A stretch of DNA of 20,479 nucleotides from Candidatus Peregrinibacteria bacterium (GTDB lineage Bacteria > Patescibacteria > Gracilibacteria > UM-FILTER-43-11). Both the position numbers and the translations under genes were made by a program. A model generated the notes under the pieces. That model saw nothing but the letters and a program-made list of their open reading frames with translations, made no database searches and was not told where the DNA came from. The stretch is from positions 1 through 20,479 of the forward strand of contig JAUXFE010000001.1 of assembly GCA_030620215.1 (NCBI GenBank), in the 5' to 3' direction. Of the stretch, positions 14,298-20,479 are shown piece by piece. The stretch's first letter is position 1; every line of letters begins with the position of its first letter.

Positions 14298-14819
14298 ATG
14301 TACGAAATCGAGGCTAAAGTAGCCATAAACAACAGGGATTTTAGCCGACTCCAAAAACAGCTTAAAAAAGAGGCTGAATTTCAGGGTAAAAGCTTAAAAA
14401 AAGATACTTATTACGACGACACAAAAAAAATCTATCTTAGAGTCCGCGAAAAAAATAAAAAGACGCTATTCGAAATAAAAGTCAAAAATATAGTCAGTGG
14501 TGTAGAATTAAACACCGAAATAGGGTGGGGGATTAAAGATAAGAAAAAATGGACTGCGCTTCTGAATAAGTTAGGAATCAAGCCCAGTGTCCGCAAAACA
14601 AAGAAAACTGAGGCTTATAAATTAAATGGTTTTAATATAGAATTAAATCACGTGGTAAAACTCGGATATTTCCTTGAAATCGAACGTATCGTACAGTCAA
14701 AGAAACAAATACCAAAAGCCAAAAAAGAACTTATTGATATCTTTGGTAAGTTTGGATATAGTCAGAAAGATTTTGAAAAAAAATATTACTTGGATCTATT
14801 ACAACAAATTAATTCATAA
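14298..14819 (+). CDS. CYTH-domain protein (class IV adenylate cyclase-like)
   Basis: The 173-residue product begins with the ExExK signature (EIEAK, 3-7) and has the other features of the CYTH fold: KDTYYDDTKKIYLRVREKN (about 34-52) with the basic substrate-binding residues, LFEIKVK, a second half with VELNTEIGW, and GYFLEIERIV near the end. CYTH proteins act on triphosphorylated substrates inside a beta tunnel; members include thiamine triphosphatases, inorganic triphosphatases and CyaB cyclases, and sequence alone does not decide. The last codons (AAT TCA TAA) lie in the heptad repeat leading to the FtsA-like gene. No Shine-Dalgarno. Confidence 0.88.
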   Translation: MYEIEAKVAINNRDFSRLQKQLKKEAEFQGKSLKKDTYYDDTKKIYLRVREKNKKTLFEIKVKNIVSGVELNTEIGWGIKDKKKWTALLNKLGIKPSVRKTKKTEAYKLNGFNIELNHVVKLGYFLEIERIVQSKKQIPKAKKELIDIFGKFGYSQKDFEKKYYLDLLQQINS

Positions 14820-14846
14820 TTCATAATTCATAATTTTTAATTTTTT
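14812..14846 (+). repeat. Heptad run at the start of the FtsA-like gene
   Basis: Units ATTCATA (three times, 14812-14832), ATTTTTA and ATTTTTT run in exact phase. They contain the stop codon of the CYTH gene and the expected start region of the next gene. Confidence 0.85.
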
Positions 14847-16110
14847 AAAGCGTAAACCAAAGGAACAAGCAATTCTTGCCCTTGATATAGGTACAGAAAT
14901 TGTAAAAGCAATGATCTTCACAATCGAGGAAAAAACGAGTGCAAGCGGTGAAGTAATCGGTAAACGCGCTGCTTTACGAGGGTTTGGCAAGGTACATCAG
15001 CGACTCGGAGATATTCAAAGCGGTGCAGTTACAGATATAGCCAGTGTTGTTAATAACTGCAAAGAAGCTATTCGTCTTGCAAGCAAGGAAGCTGAACTTC
15101 CGCCGACTAAAATGGTTATAGGAATAGCCGGTGAATTTGTAAAAGGCTCAACATCTACGATCTCATATAAGCGTGAAGAAAAAGATAGTAAAATCAATCT
15201 TTCAGAACTCAGAAATATCGTTCACAGATTACAATGGCGTGCTTTTGCGGAAATTCGAAAACAATTAAGCGAAGAAACCGGTTATCCGGAAATTGATATA
15301 AAACTGGTTAATACCTCTATTGTAGACGTAAAAATAGACGGATATAAAGTAACCAATCCTCTTGGATTCCAGGGCAAGGAGGTTCAGATGTCCATTTTTA
15401 ACTCATTTGCACCCCTCGTTCATTTCAGCGCTCTGCAAAACATTGCGGATGAACTGGAGCTGGATTTATTGAGCATTATATCCGAACCTTATGCTCTCTC
15501 ACGCTGTCTTGATCTGGAAGATAGTGGTAGTACATCGGCAATATTTATAGATGTAGGTGGTAGTACAACCGATATTGCCTTAGTTTCTAATGGATCTGTT
15601 GTAGGAACCAAAATGTTCGCGTTAGGAGGGAGGACTTTTACCAAAAGAATAGCGGTGGAGCTGAATATTTCATTTGAAGAAGCTGAAAAGTTAAAACTCG
15701 CATACACCGCCGATAAACTCGAGCAAAAATCGAAGAAAATAATAAGCGATATAATTAAAAACGATACTGAGATCTGGCTTGAAGGCGTGATATTAACCCT
15801 TTCCGAATTTAAAAAATTGAAAGTCCTTCCATCTAAAATCCTACTATGCGGAGGAGGTACACATTTACCGGAAATAGAAGACGCTCTTAATAACGAAAAA
15901 TGGTACAAAAAACTCCACTTTGCCCGCACACCTCAGGCTAGCTTCATTCACCCAAAAGACATTGGAAACATCATAGACGAAACCAAAAAAGTTAAAGACC
16001 AGCAGGATATAACCCCGATGGCATTAGTTAATATCGGTATAGATTTAGCGGGGGAGGAGACTGTGATACAAAAAGCACTAAGAAAGGTAATTGGTATTAT
16101 GAAAGTTTAA
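14833..16110 (+). CDS. FtsA/PilM-like actin-fold protein with non-canonical start
   Basis: The reading frame has the FtsA layout: phosphate-1 motif ILALDIGTEIVKA (about 14-26), an SHS2/1C-like insertion (VIGIAGEFVKG to GYKVTNPLGFQGKEV), phosphate-2 FIDVGGSTTDIALV, the adenosine motif LLCGGGTHLPEIE, and a C-terminal possibly amphipathic helix (QKALRKVIGIMKV) that could bind membrane. FtsA tethers FtsZ to the membrane; PilM has the same fold in type IV pili. The first ATG (14911) lies after the phosphate-1 motif. The open frame upstream, from 14827, has no ATG, GTG or TTG. An ATT at 14833 would give MFNFLKRKPKEQA, a natural start, so I place the start there. No ftsZ is in the window. Confidence 0.85.
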   Translation: MFNFLKRKPKEQAILALDIGTEIVKAMIFTIEEKTSASGEVIGKRAALRGFGKVHQRLGDIQSGAVTDIASVVNNCKEAIRLASKEAELPPTKMVIGIAGEFVKGSTSTISYKREEKDSKINLSELRNIVHRLQWRAFAEIRKQLSEETGYPEIDIKLVNTSIVDVKIDGYKVTNPLGFQGKEVQMSIFNSFAPLVHFSALQNIADELELDLLSIISEPYALSRCLDLEDSGSTSAIFIDVGGSTTDIALVSNGSVVGTKMFALGGRTFTKRIAVELNISFEEAEKLKLAYTADKLEQKSKKIISDIIKNDTEIWLEGVILTLSEFKKLKVLPSKILLCGGGTHLPEIEDALNNEKWYKKLHFARTPQASFIHPKDIGNIIDETKKVKDQQDITPMALVNIGIDLAGEETVIQKALRKVIGIMKV

Positions 16111-16119
16111 ATATTTATG

Positions 16120-16155
16120 TTGCAACAGTTGCTGTTACTGCAACTGCAACAGTTG
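16120..16155. repeat. Hexamer repeat after the FtsA-like gene
   Basis: Six-base words TTGCAA, CAGTTG, CTGTTA, CTGCAA, CTGCAA and CAGTTG run in phase. CAGTTGC and GCAACTG form a 7-bp stem with a 7-base loop. It could act as a plus-strand terminator, though no T-run follows. Confidence 0.65.
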
Positions 16156-16189
16156 CTAAAACAAAAGAGGGGGTTATTTACTATGATTC

Positions 16190-16220
16190 AAAAAACCCCG
16201 TACAATGTATCTTGTACGGG
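16190..16220 (-). terminator. Intrinsic terminator of the sortase operon
   Basis: CCCGTACAA (16197-16205) and TTGTACGGG (16212-16220) form a perfect 9-bp stem with a 6-base loop. On the minus strand it is followed by six T residues (16190-16195), the classic terminator form. It lies just after the 75-residue gene and separates it from the convergent FtsA-like gene. Confidence 0.85.
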
Positions 16221-16248
16221 TATTATAGTATGGATTTAGGCTTTTTGA

Positions 16249-16476
16249 TTAGTTTTCCGGATTTATCCTTAATCTGAATACATCCTCAAGCATTAGTTCT
16301 CTTTGTACTTCAACTATCTCACCACCTTCTTTTAAGAAGTCTGGTAAATGTTTCCAATGTGTCGGATCAGCATCTGTATTAAGGAGAACTTCATCGACAA
16401 TATTTTTGCCGGTTTTGGCATTATCGATGATTAATCTGATATCGCGTTTTTTGGTATTTTGATTTTCAGGGGGCAT
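16249..16476 (-). CDS. Small protein of unknown function (75 aa)
   Basis: No family recognised. The sequence looks like a compact soluble alpha/beta protein: DIRLIIDNAKTGKNIVDEVLL, a loop with THWKHLPDFLKEGGE and EIVEVQRELMLEDVFRLRIN. There is no signal peptide or membrane segment. It starts 26 bases after the sortase stop and is followed by a clear intrinsic terminator, so it is the last gene of the sortase transcript. This context supports a real gene. Confidence 0.7.
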   Translation of the reverse strand: MPPENQNTKKRDIRLIIDNAKTGKNIVDEVLLNTDADPTHWKHLPDFLKEGGEIVEVQRELMLEDVFRLRINPEN

Positions 16477-16502
16477 TTTTATGTTGTGGTTATAATATTT
16501 AA

Positions 16503-17276
16503 TTAATTAATTTGTTCAGCCTGGATTATTAAACGTCTTAAGGCAGTACCAACAGGTGTACATGTCATTAAAGTGGATATTTTTCTATCACGAGGCTGTT
16601 CGAGTACATCTACATTATCAGGTGTAACTTCGAATTTATCGTAAACTCGATATGTATGCCTTACCTGATTGTAATAGATAATAAATTCATCTTCGGGTTC
16701 TAATTGTCCCAAGAGAGCAAAAGTATCCTTAAATTGGCCCGGATCCCATGGATAATAAGAACTATGACCTGTAATGAATACATTACCGAACTGGCCCGGT
16801 TTAGCTGTACCGGGATAATGTACAACACCATTTTTAAGACCGGATTGAATCTGCTTTTCTAAATCAGCCCAATTCTCTCCTTCGATGTGTTCAGTTGTCA
16901 TATCTACAATTGGAACGCTTTGACCGAGTTTTGGAACAATTAAGCGGTTATCAGTTGGTGCTACCGGAAAATCAATCCAAATAAATGATTTTCGGACCTC
17001 TTTCTTATCAGGAAGAACCGGAAGTAAATTAGAAGTATCGATGTTAACTGTATAGGTACCCGTAGCTACTCTAAGAACCTTTTCAGCTTGTGCCTGAGCC
17101 TCCGGATTCAACGCACTGGTCAAAATCTGCTTATATGCGGTAAAATTAATCGCAAAAAATGTTATTGCAAAAATCATACCTGTAACTACGGTAAATCTTA
17201 TAAATTGCCAAAATCTATCACCAAATGTGATTTTTTCAATCGCAAGTCCCCTTTTATTTACGTTATGATACTGCAT
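16503..17276 (-). CDS. Sortase-family transpeptidase
   Basis: The 257-residue product has a cytoplasmic N-terminus, one membrane segment (about 26-47), an extracellular stalk, and a sortase domain with all three catalytic residues: His171 (FITGHSS), Cys239 (TLMTCTPVGT) and an Arg in the following RR pair (247-248). Sortases cleave a sorting signal in surface proteins and join it to the cell wall or to pilin subunits. No LPxTG-like substrate is seen among the neighbours. It is the first gene of a two-gene transcript with two good promoters upstream, the nearer of which would give an almost leaderless mRNA. Confidence 0.93.
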   Translation of the reverse strand: MQYHNVNKRGLAIEKITFGDRFWQFIRFTVVTGMIFAITFFAINFTAYKQILTSALNPEAQAQAEKVLRVATGTYTVNIDTSNLLPVLPDKKEVRKSFIWIDFPVAPTDNRLIVPKLGQSVPIVDMTTEHIEGENWADLEKQIQSGLKNGVVHYPGTAKPGQFGNVFITGHSSYYPWDPGQFKDTFALLGQLEPEDEFIIYYNQVRHTYRVYDKFEVTPDNVDVLEQPRDRKISTLMTCTPVGTALRRLIIQAEQIN

Positions 17277-17285
17277 TATCTATCT

Positions 17286-17314
17286 ATTATAGCAAAATTT
17301 GGGAGAAAATTCAA
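17286..17314 (-). promoter_or_regulatory. Sortase promoter P2, near-leaderless
   Basis: On the minus strand: TTGAAT (17309-17314), a 17-bp spacer and a perfect TATAAT (17286-17291), with TG one base before the -10 box. The expected start lies at about 17279, only a few bases before the ATG at 17276. Confidence 0.65.
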
Positions 17315-17330
17315 TTCATTAAGCAAATAA

Positions 17331-17359
17331 ATACTAACATCTTTTTATAAATTTGTCAA
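17331..17359 (-). promoter_or_regulatory. Sortase promoter P1
   Basis: On the minus strand: a perfect TTGACA (17354-17359), a 17-bp spacer and TAGTAT (17331-17336), with TG one base before the -10 box. It would give a leader of about 47 bases. Confidence 0.5.
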
Positions 17360-17411
17360 ATATAAATATCCATATCTAACATTGGAGACTATTATAACCA
17401 TTAATTAGAAT

Positions 17412-18929
17412 CTATTCAATCCTTGGAAACATAATTTCCTGCTCACCCAAACCGCTCCACCCAACAACCACTCCCCAACCCTTTTCTTTTTCCGTATCTA
17501 TCTCACTTGGCAAGCCGATCTGAGATCTGATTTTGGCTGACGATTCGGGTATAAACGGGCTGATCATAATGCTTACATGACGTAATACCTCCAGCAGATT
17601 ACAAAGTACTGCTCTCCCCTTCTCTGCATCTTCCTTTAAAAGCGCCCATGGCTTTTCTTCTTCCATCATTTTATTGGCAAAGTCTATAAGTTTCCAGACA
17701 TGAAAAATGGCTTCATGAAGGTTGTATTCATCCATATCGGCAACGTATTTTTTCCATGTTTGGTCCACCTTCTCTTTATAAACCTCGGCATATTTATCGA
17801 AAGTAAAATCAGATATTCCATTACGATCGACTAACGTATAAATACGATTTACCAGATTCCCTAGATTATTAGCGAGATCGGAATTATATCTTTCTATAAA
17901 TAACTCATCTGAAAAGTCTCCATCACGGCCAACCGGTATCTCACGAAGTAAATAGTATCTAAGTGCGTCAGTTCCATATTTCTCAGCTGTTTCAATAGGA
18001 TTCACAACATTTCCAATTGTTTTGCTCATCTTTTCCCCATTATGGGTTATAAACCCATGAATAAAGATAGATTTAGGAATAGGTACTCCGGCAGAAAGCA
18101 GCATACCTATCCAATAACCGGCATGAAAACGGACGATGTCTTTACCAATAACATGCAGATCAGCCGGCCAATATTTTTTAAATTGATCGGTTTCATCAGC
18201 ATACCCGATTGCGGATATATAATTAGTAAGAGCATCACACCACACATACATAACCTGACTTGGATCATCCGGCACATCCACACCCCAAGGCAGTACATCG
18301 CGCGGACGGGAGAAGCTGATATCTTGTAAGCCCTCTTTAGCCATATTTAAGAACTCATTCTTTCTGGATTCCGGAACAAGCCGTAATTCATCCGTTTCAA
18401 TTAATTTAGCGATCTGACTGCTGTATTTTGAAAGCTTAAAGAAATAATTTTTCTCTTTTAATAATACGGGTTCTTTTTTATGAGTTGGACATTTTCCATC
18501 AACTAACTCAGATTCCTTCATAAACATCTCACAGCCCTCACAATAAAGCCCTTCATATTCTTTTTCAAAAATATCACCGGATTCTGACAGCTTTTTCCAT
18601 AGCTTTTGACACGCAGGCCAATGACGCTTCTTATCTGTAGTCTGAATAAAATCATCATTGGTTAAATTCAGAACTCCTTTACAATTTTTAAAAATCTGCG
18701 CATTTTGGTCAACCAATTCTTTGGTATCTATACCGGCTTTTTTCGCGGTATTATACATCTTAACGCCATGTTCATCCGTACCGGTTAAAAAAAATACATC
18801 ATATCCCATCAGCCTTTTGTAACGGGCAATTGCATCTGTTTCTATAAATTCCAAAGCATGCCCCAAATGAGGCGGTGCGTTAACATAAGGAAGAGAGGTT
18901 GTGATGTAGAATTTGTTTTTTGGAGGCAT
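17412..18929 (-). CDS. metG: Methionyl-tRNA synthetase
   Basis: The 505-residue product is a class I synthetase with the HIGH-type motif HLGH (21-24), the MetRS-specific YITTSLPYVNAPPHLGH N-terminus, a metal-binding knuckle (CEGCEMF with CPTHKK), and KMSKT (300-304, the KMSKS loop). The anticodon-binding helical domain fills the C-terminal part. There is no extra C-terminal tRNA-binding domain, so this is the shorter monomeric type. It charges tRNA-Met. No Shine-Dalgarno; its upstream gap is heptad-repeat copy B, and 135 bases separate its end from the sortase start. Confidence 0.98.
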   Translation of the reverse strand: MPPKNKFYITTSLPYVNAPPHLGHALEFIETDAIARYKRLMGYDVFFLTGTDEHGVKMYNTAKKAGIDTKELVDQNAQIFKNCKGVLNLTNDDFIQTTDKKRHWPACQKLWKKLSESGDIFEKEYEGLYCEGCEMFMKESELVDGKCPTHKKEPVLLKEKNYFFKLSKYSSQIAKLIETDELRLVPESRKNEFLNMAKEGLQDISFSRPRDVLPWGVDVPDDPSQVMYVWCDALTNYISAIGYADETDQFKKYWPADLHVIGKDIVRFHAGYWIGMLLSAGVPIPKSIFIHGFITHNGEKMSKTIGNVVNPIETAEKYGTDALRYYLLREIPVGRDGDFSDELFIERYNSDLANNLGNLVNRIYTLVDRNGISDFTFDKYAEVYKEKVDQTWKKYVADMDEYNLHEAIFHVWKLIDFANKMMEEEKPWALLKEDAEKGRAVLCNLLEVLRHVSIMISPFIPESSAKIRSQIGLPSEIDTEKEKGWGVVVGWSGLGEQEIMFPRIE

Positions 18930-18969
18930 TTTTAAAATAATGTTATAACGTGATAACTATATAACAAAA

Positions 18970-19093
18970 ACTCTAAATTCTAAAATCTAAACTCTAAGCA
19001 AACCTAAATACTCAAAATTTAAAGTTTAAATAATACTTTATCGTTTTTAAGTTTTGAACTTGATTAGAATTTAGAACTTAGAGTTTCGAGTTT
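18970..19093. repeat. Heptad quasi-palindrome, family copy B
   Basis: This resembles 11950-12090 over its length and in the same orientation. The left arm reads AACTCTA, AATTCTA, AAATCTA, AACTCTA in exact 7-bp phase; the right arm has TAGAATT, TAGAACT, TAGAGTT, TCGAGTT. Copy A has one extra heptad in the right arm. It ends two bases before the stop of the pilin-like gene. Confidence 0.85.
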
Positions 19094-19095
19094 GG

Positions 19096-19488
19096 CTACG
19101 TAGTAGCTCGGAATATAATATCAATCACATTCGTCACAACAAAATAAGCTAAAATCACTGCAAAAAGCCCCATGACAGCATATTTGATTATCTTTGTAGC
19201 CCTTTCTTTGATTTGCTCGTTACCTGTAGAACCGATTAACATAATGGCACCGATAACCAGCATTAAAACCGCTATACTTCCGGATGCATAAAGAATAAGT
19301 TCTATACCAAAGTTAATAACATGTGCGATTTTATTTTCAGTTGATGCACTTCCAATATCTCCGGTTGGTAAATTTTCCGGACGATAGACCTCTTTACGAA
19401 ATGTATCAAGGTTTATACCAAAAGCATCCGCAGTCATAAAAGGGATAAGTAGTAAAGTGCCAAAGATTGTAAATAGAGTTTTTTTCAT
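19096..19488 (-). CDS. VirB2/TrbC-like small membrane protein (130 aa)
   Basis: The product has a signal peptide (about 1-22), a short exported loop, and a pair of membrane helices (about 63-86 and 103-126) joined by a charged cytoplasmic loop (STGNEQIKERATKII). This two-helix pattern, with a GNE/AKK-type loop, is that of TrbC/VirB2-like pilin precursors and is common in Patescibacteria (family knowledge). Function here is not known; a pilin or membrane-pore subunit is plausible. The gene lies between two word repeats, with its stop two bases after one of them. No Shine-Dalgarno. Confidence 0.8.
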   Translation of the reverse strand: MKKTLFTIFGTLLLIPFMTADAFGINLDTFRKEVYRPENLPTGDIGSASTENKIAHVINFGIELILYASGSIAVLMLVIGAIMLIGSTGNEQIKERATKIIKYAVMGLFAVILAYFVVTNVIDIIFRATT

Positions 19489-19493
19489 AGTTT

Positions 19494-19611
19494 TTAGTAG
19501 GACTTGTAGGACTATTAGGATTAGTAAGATTATTACGATGTAAAGTTTCCTAATATATTGTATTAATCTTACAAATCATACAGGTCATAATAATCCCACA
19601 AGTCCTGCTAA
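19494..19611. repeat. 9-bp-periodic quasi-palindrome between pilin-like genes
   Basis: Left units GTAGGACTT, GTAGGACTA, TTAGGATTA, GTAAGATTA and TTACGATGT are in exact 9-bp phase (19497-19541). The right half has 9-bp words such as AATCTTACA and AATCATACA, complementary to the left. The outer arms TTAGTAGGACTTGT and ACAAGTCCTGCTAA pair almost perfectly. Confidence 0.85.
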
Positions 19612-19616
19612 TTAAA

Positions 19617-20420
19617 TTATATAAATCGAAAGAAATCAATATCGGTTATTGCTTTTACAATTGCAAAAGCAAGGGACACAAATGCAAAACCAAGTAAGGT
19701 GAAATAAATCATACGCTTGGCTCTGGATATATGCTCCTCATTATCAAAAGATATAATAAACATCACACCGGAAACAACAAAAGATATCAGCACCGCCAGC
19801 CATGCAAAGCGGAAAAGCTGACGAATTAACTGAGGAGCAAGATCTTCTAATATATCTCCATGAGGAACTGTGCCAGGTCTGCTTGGTGCGATAAGAATTT
19901 TATTTACCTTGCTCAATGCATCAAAAGCCTCTTTTTCAGCATTCAGAAAATCATCACTTGGTTTTACCAATGGCGAAACGCCTCCGATTTGAATTTCAAC
20001 ATAAAAATTGGAAACTACATTTAAATCCTTAAAATTATTCTTTATACTTTTAGCTTCATCTTTTGCCTCATTTGCATCATCACGCCTTGTATCATCCGGA
20101 TGCATTGCATCTACTCTGCTTCCCACCTCTTCATATTTAGTCTGTGCAGAAGCTTGACTGCTTTCCATAAGAAGCAAAGTACTGACAATATGATCAAGTG
20201 CAACTATCTCGGCATCATCTTCGCTTTCTCCCTGATTTTCCAATTCTTGTTTATAATCATTAAATTCCAAACTGGCATTATTCCTGACTTCTCCTTCCAG
20301 TTCAGCCCTACGATCGTCATCAGCATTAAGTACAGGAGCAAAAAACGTCATACAAGCTAATAAAATCCCTAAAATAATCAGTGATTTCCCAAGCCCGTGA
20401 TTTAATTTTGTTTTTATCAT
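19617..20420 (-). CDS. Exported membrane protein with VirB2/TrbC-like C-terminus (267 aa)
   Basis: The product has a signal peptide (about 1-33), a long acidic, probably coiled-coil extracytoplasmic region (about 35-140), and then a pair of C-terminal membrane helices (about 205-227 and 237-259) joined by a short loop (SFDNEEHISRAKRMI). The C-terminal pair aligns with the same part of the next gene on this strand (GSTGNEQIKERATKII), so the two are paralogues; this one carries an added domain. Both run in the same direction and probably share a transcript. Function unknown; a surface appendage or secretion component is plausible. Confidence 0.75.
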   Translation of the reverse strand: MIKTKLNHGLGKSLIILGILLACMTFFAPVLNADDDRRAELEGEVRNNASLEFNDYKQELENQGESEDDAEIVALDHIVSTLLLMESSQASAQTKYEEVGSRVDAMHPDDTRRDDANEAKDEAKSIKNNFKDLNVVSNFYVEIQIGGVSPLVKPSDDFLNAEKEAFDALSKVNKILIAPSRPGTVPHGDILEDLAPQLIRQLFRFAWLAVLISFVVSGVMFIISFDNEEHISRAKRMIYFTLLGFAFVSLAFAIVKAITDIDFFRFI

Positions 20421-20443
20421 TTTAAGTTAATTGAATACTTGTG

Positions 20444-20472
20444 ATAATTGTGATTATTGCATGAGCAGTCAA
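20444..20472 (-). promoter_or_regulatory. Candidate promoter of the pilin-like pair
   Basis: On the minus strand: TTGACT (20467-20472), a 17-bp spacer and AATTAT (20444-20449), a weak -10 box. The start would lie about 17 bases before the ATG at 20420. A short TGTGATAATTGTGATTATTG iterated word overlaps it. Confidence 0.35.
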
Positions 20473-20479
20473 GGATATA

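Noticed and set aside
16117..16239. A 40-codon plus-strand frame rich in Leu and Gln after the FtsA-like gene
   Set aside because: It is produced by the hexamer repeat and runs through a perfect intrinsic terminator; not a credible gene.

Overview
The window is AT-rich, tightly packed bacterial chromosome. It has about 25 protein-coding genes, no RNA genes, no insertion sequence and no CRISPR array. Several traits suggest a Patescibacteria (CPR)-like genome, possibly a Peregrinibacteria-type member. These are the small genes, the near absence of Shine-Dalgarno sites, a VirB2/TrbC-like two-helix membrane protein pair, a sortase with the TxTCTPxGT..RR signature, an FtsA/PilM-like actin, and several short unrecognised proteins. 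That placement is inference. The standard code fits: dnaX and maf end on TGA and the long genes have no internal TGA.

Layout. 1-2442: ybaB on the minus strand, then rpsU (bS21) and der on the plus strand. 2600-5700: a run of seven small plus-strand genes, six unrecognised and one a clear aspartate decarboxylase (panD); several have their own promoters. 5743-6476: a minus-strand lipoprotein thiol oxidoreductase of the DsbA type, followed by a 51-residue ORF. 6685-16110: a plus-strand housekeeping block with dnaX, 5-formyl-THF cyclo-ligase, glyA, an SLH-PDZ-S41 protease, maf, purA, a CYTH-domain protein and an FtsA-like protein. 16190-20420: minus-strand genes for a 75-residue protein, a sortase, metG and two paralogous pilin-like membrane proteins. 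An intrinsic terminator separates this block from the FtsA-like gene.

How they fit together: der and bS21 serve the ribosome; DnaX and YbaB serve replication and the nucleoid; the cyclo-ligase and GlyA form a folate one-carbon pair; PurA converts IMP toward AMP. The protease, DsbA-like lipoprotein, sortase and pilin-like proteins act at the cell surface.

The most unusual feature is not a gene. Nearly every gene boundary holds a short word repeated in tandem with a strict period that differs by locus (7, 9, 12 or 6 bp). The two halves are often complementary, so the element is also a long imperfect hairpin. Some of these repeats supply the stop codon of the upstream gene and run up to the next start. 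In the FtsA-like gene the repeat lies where the start codon should be, and no ATG, GTG or TTG precedes its first conserved motif. A second notable point is that rpsU is the only gene with a full Shine-Dalgarno sequence.
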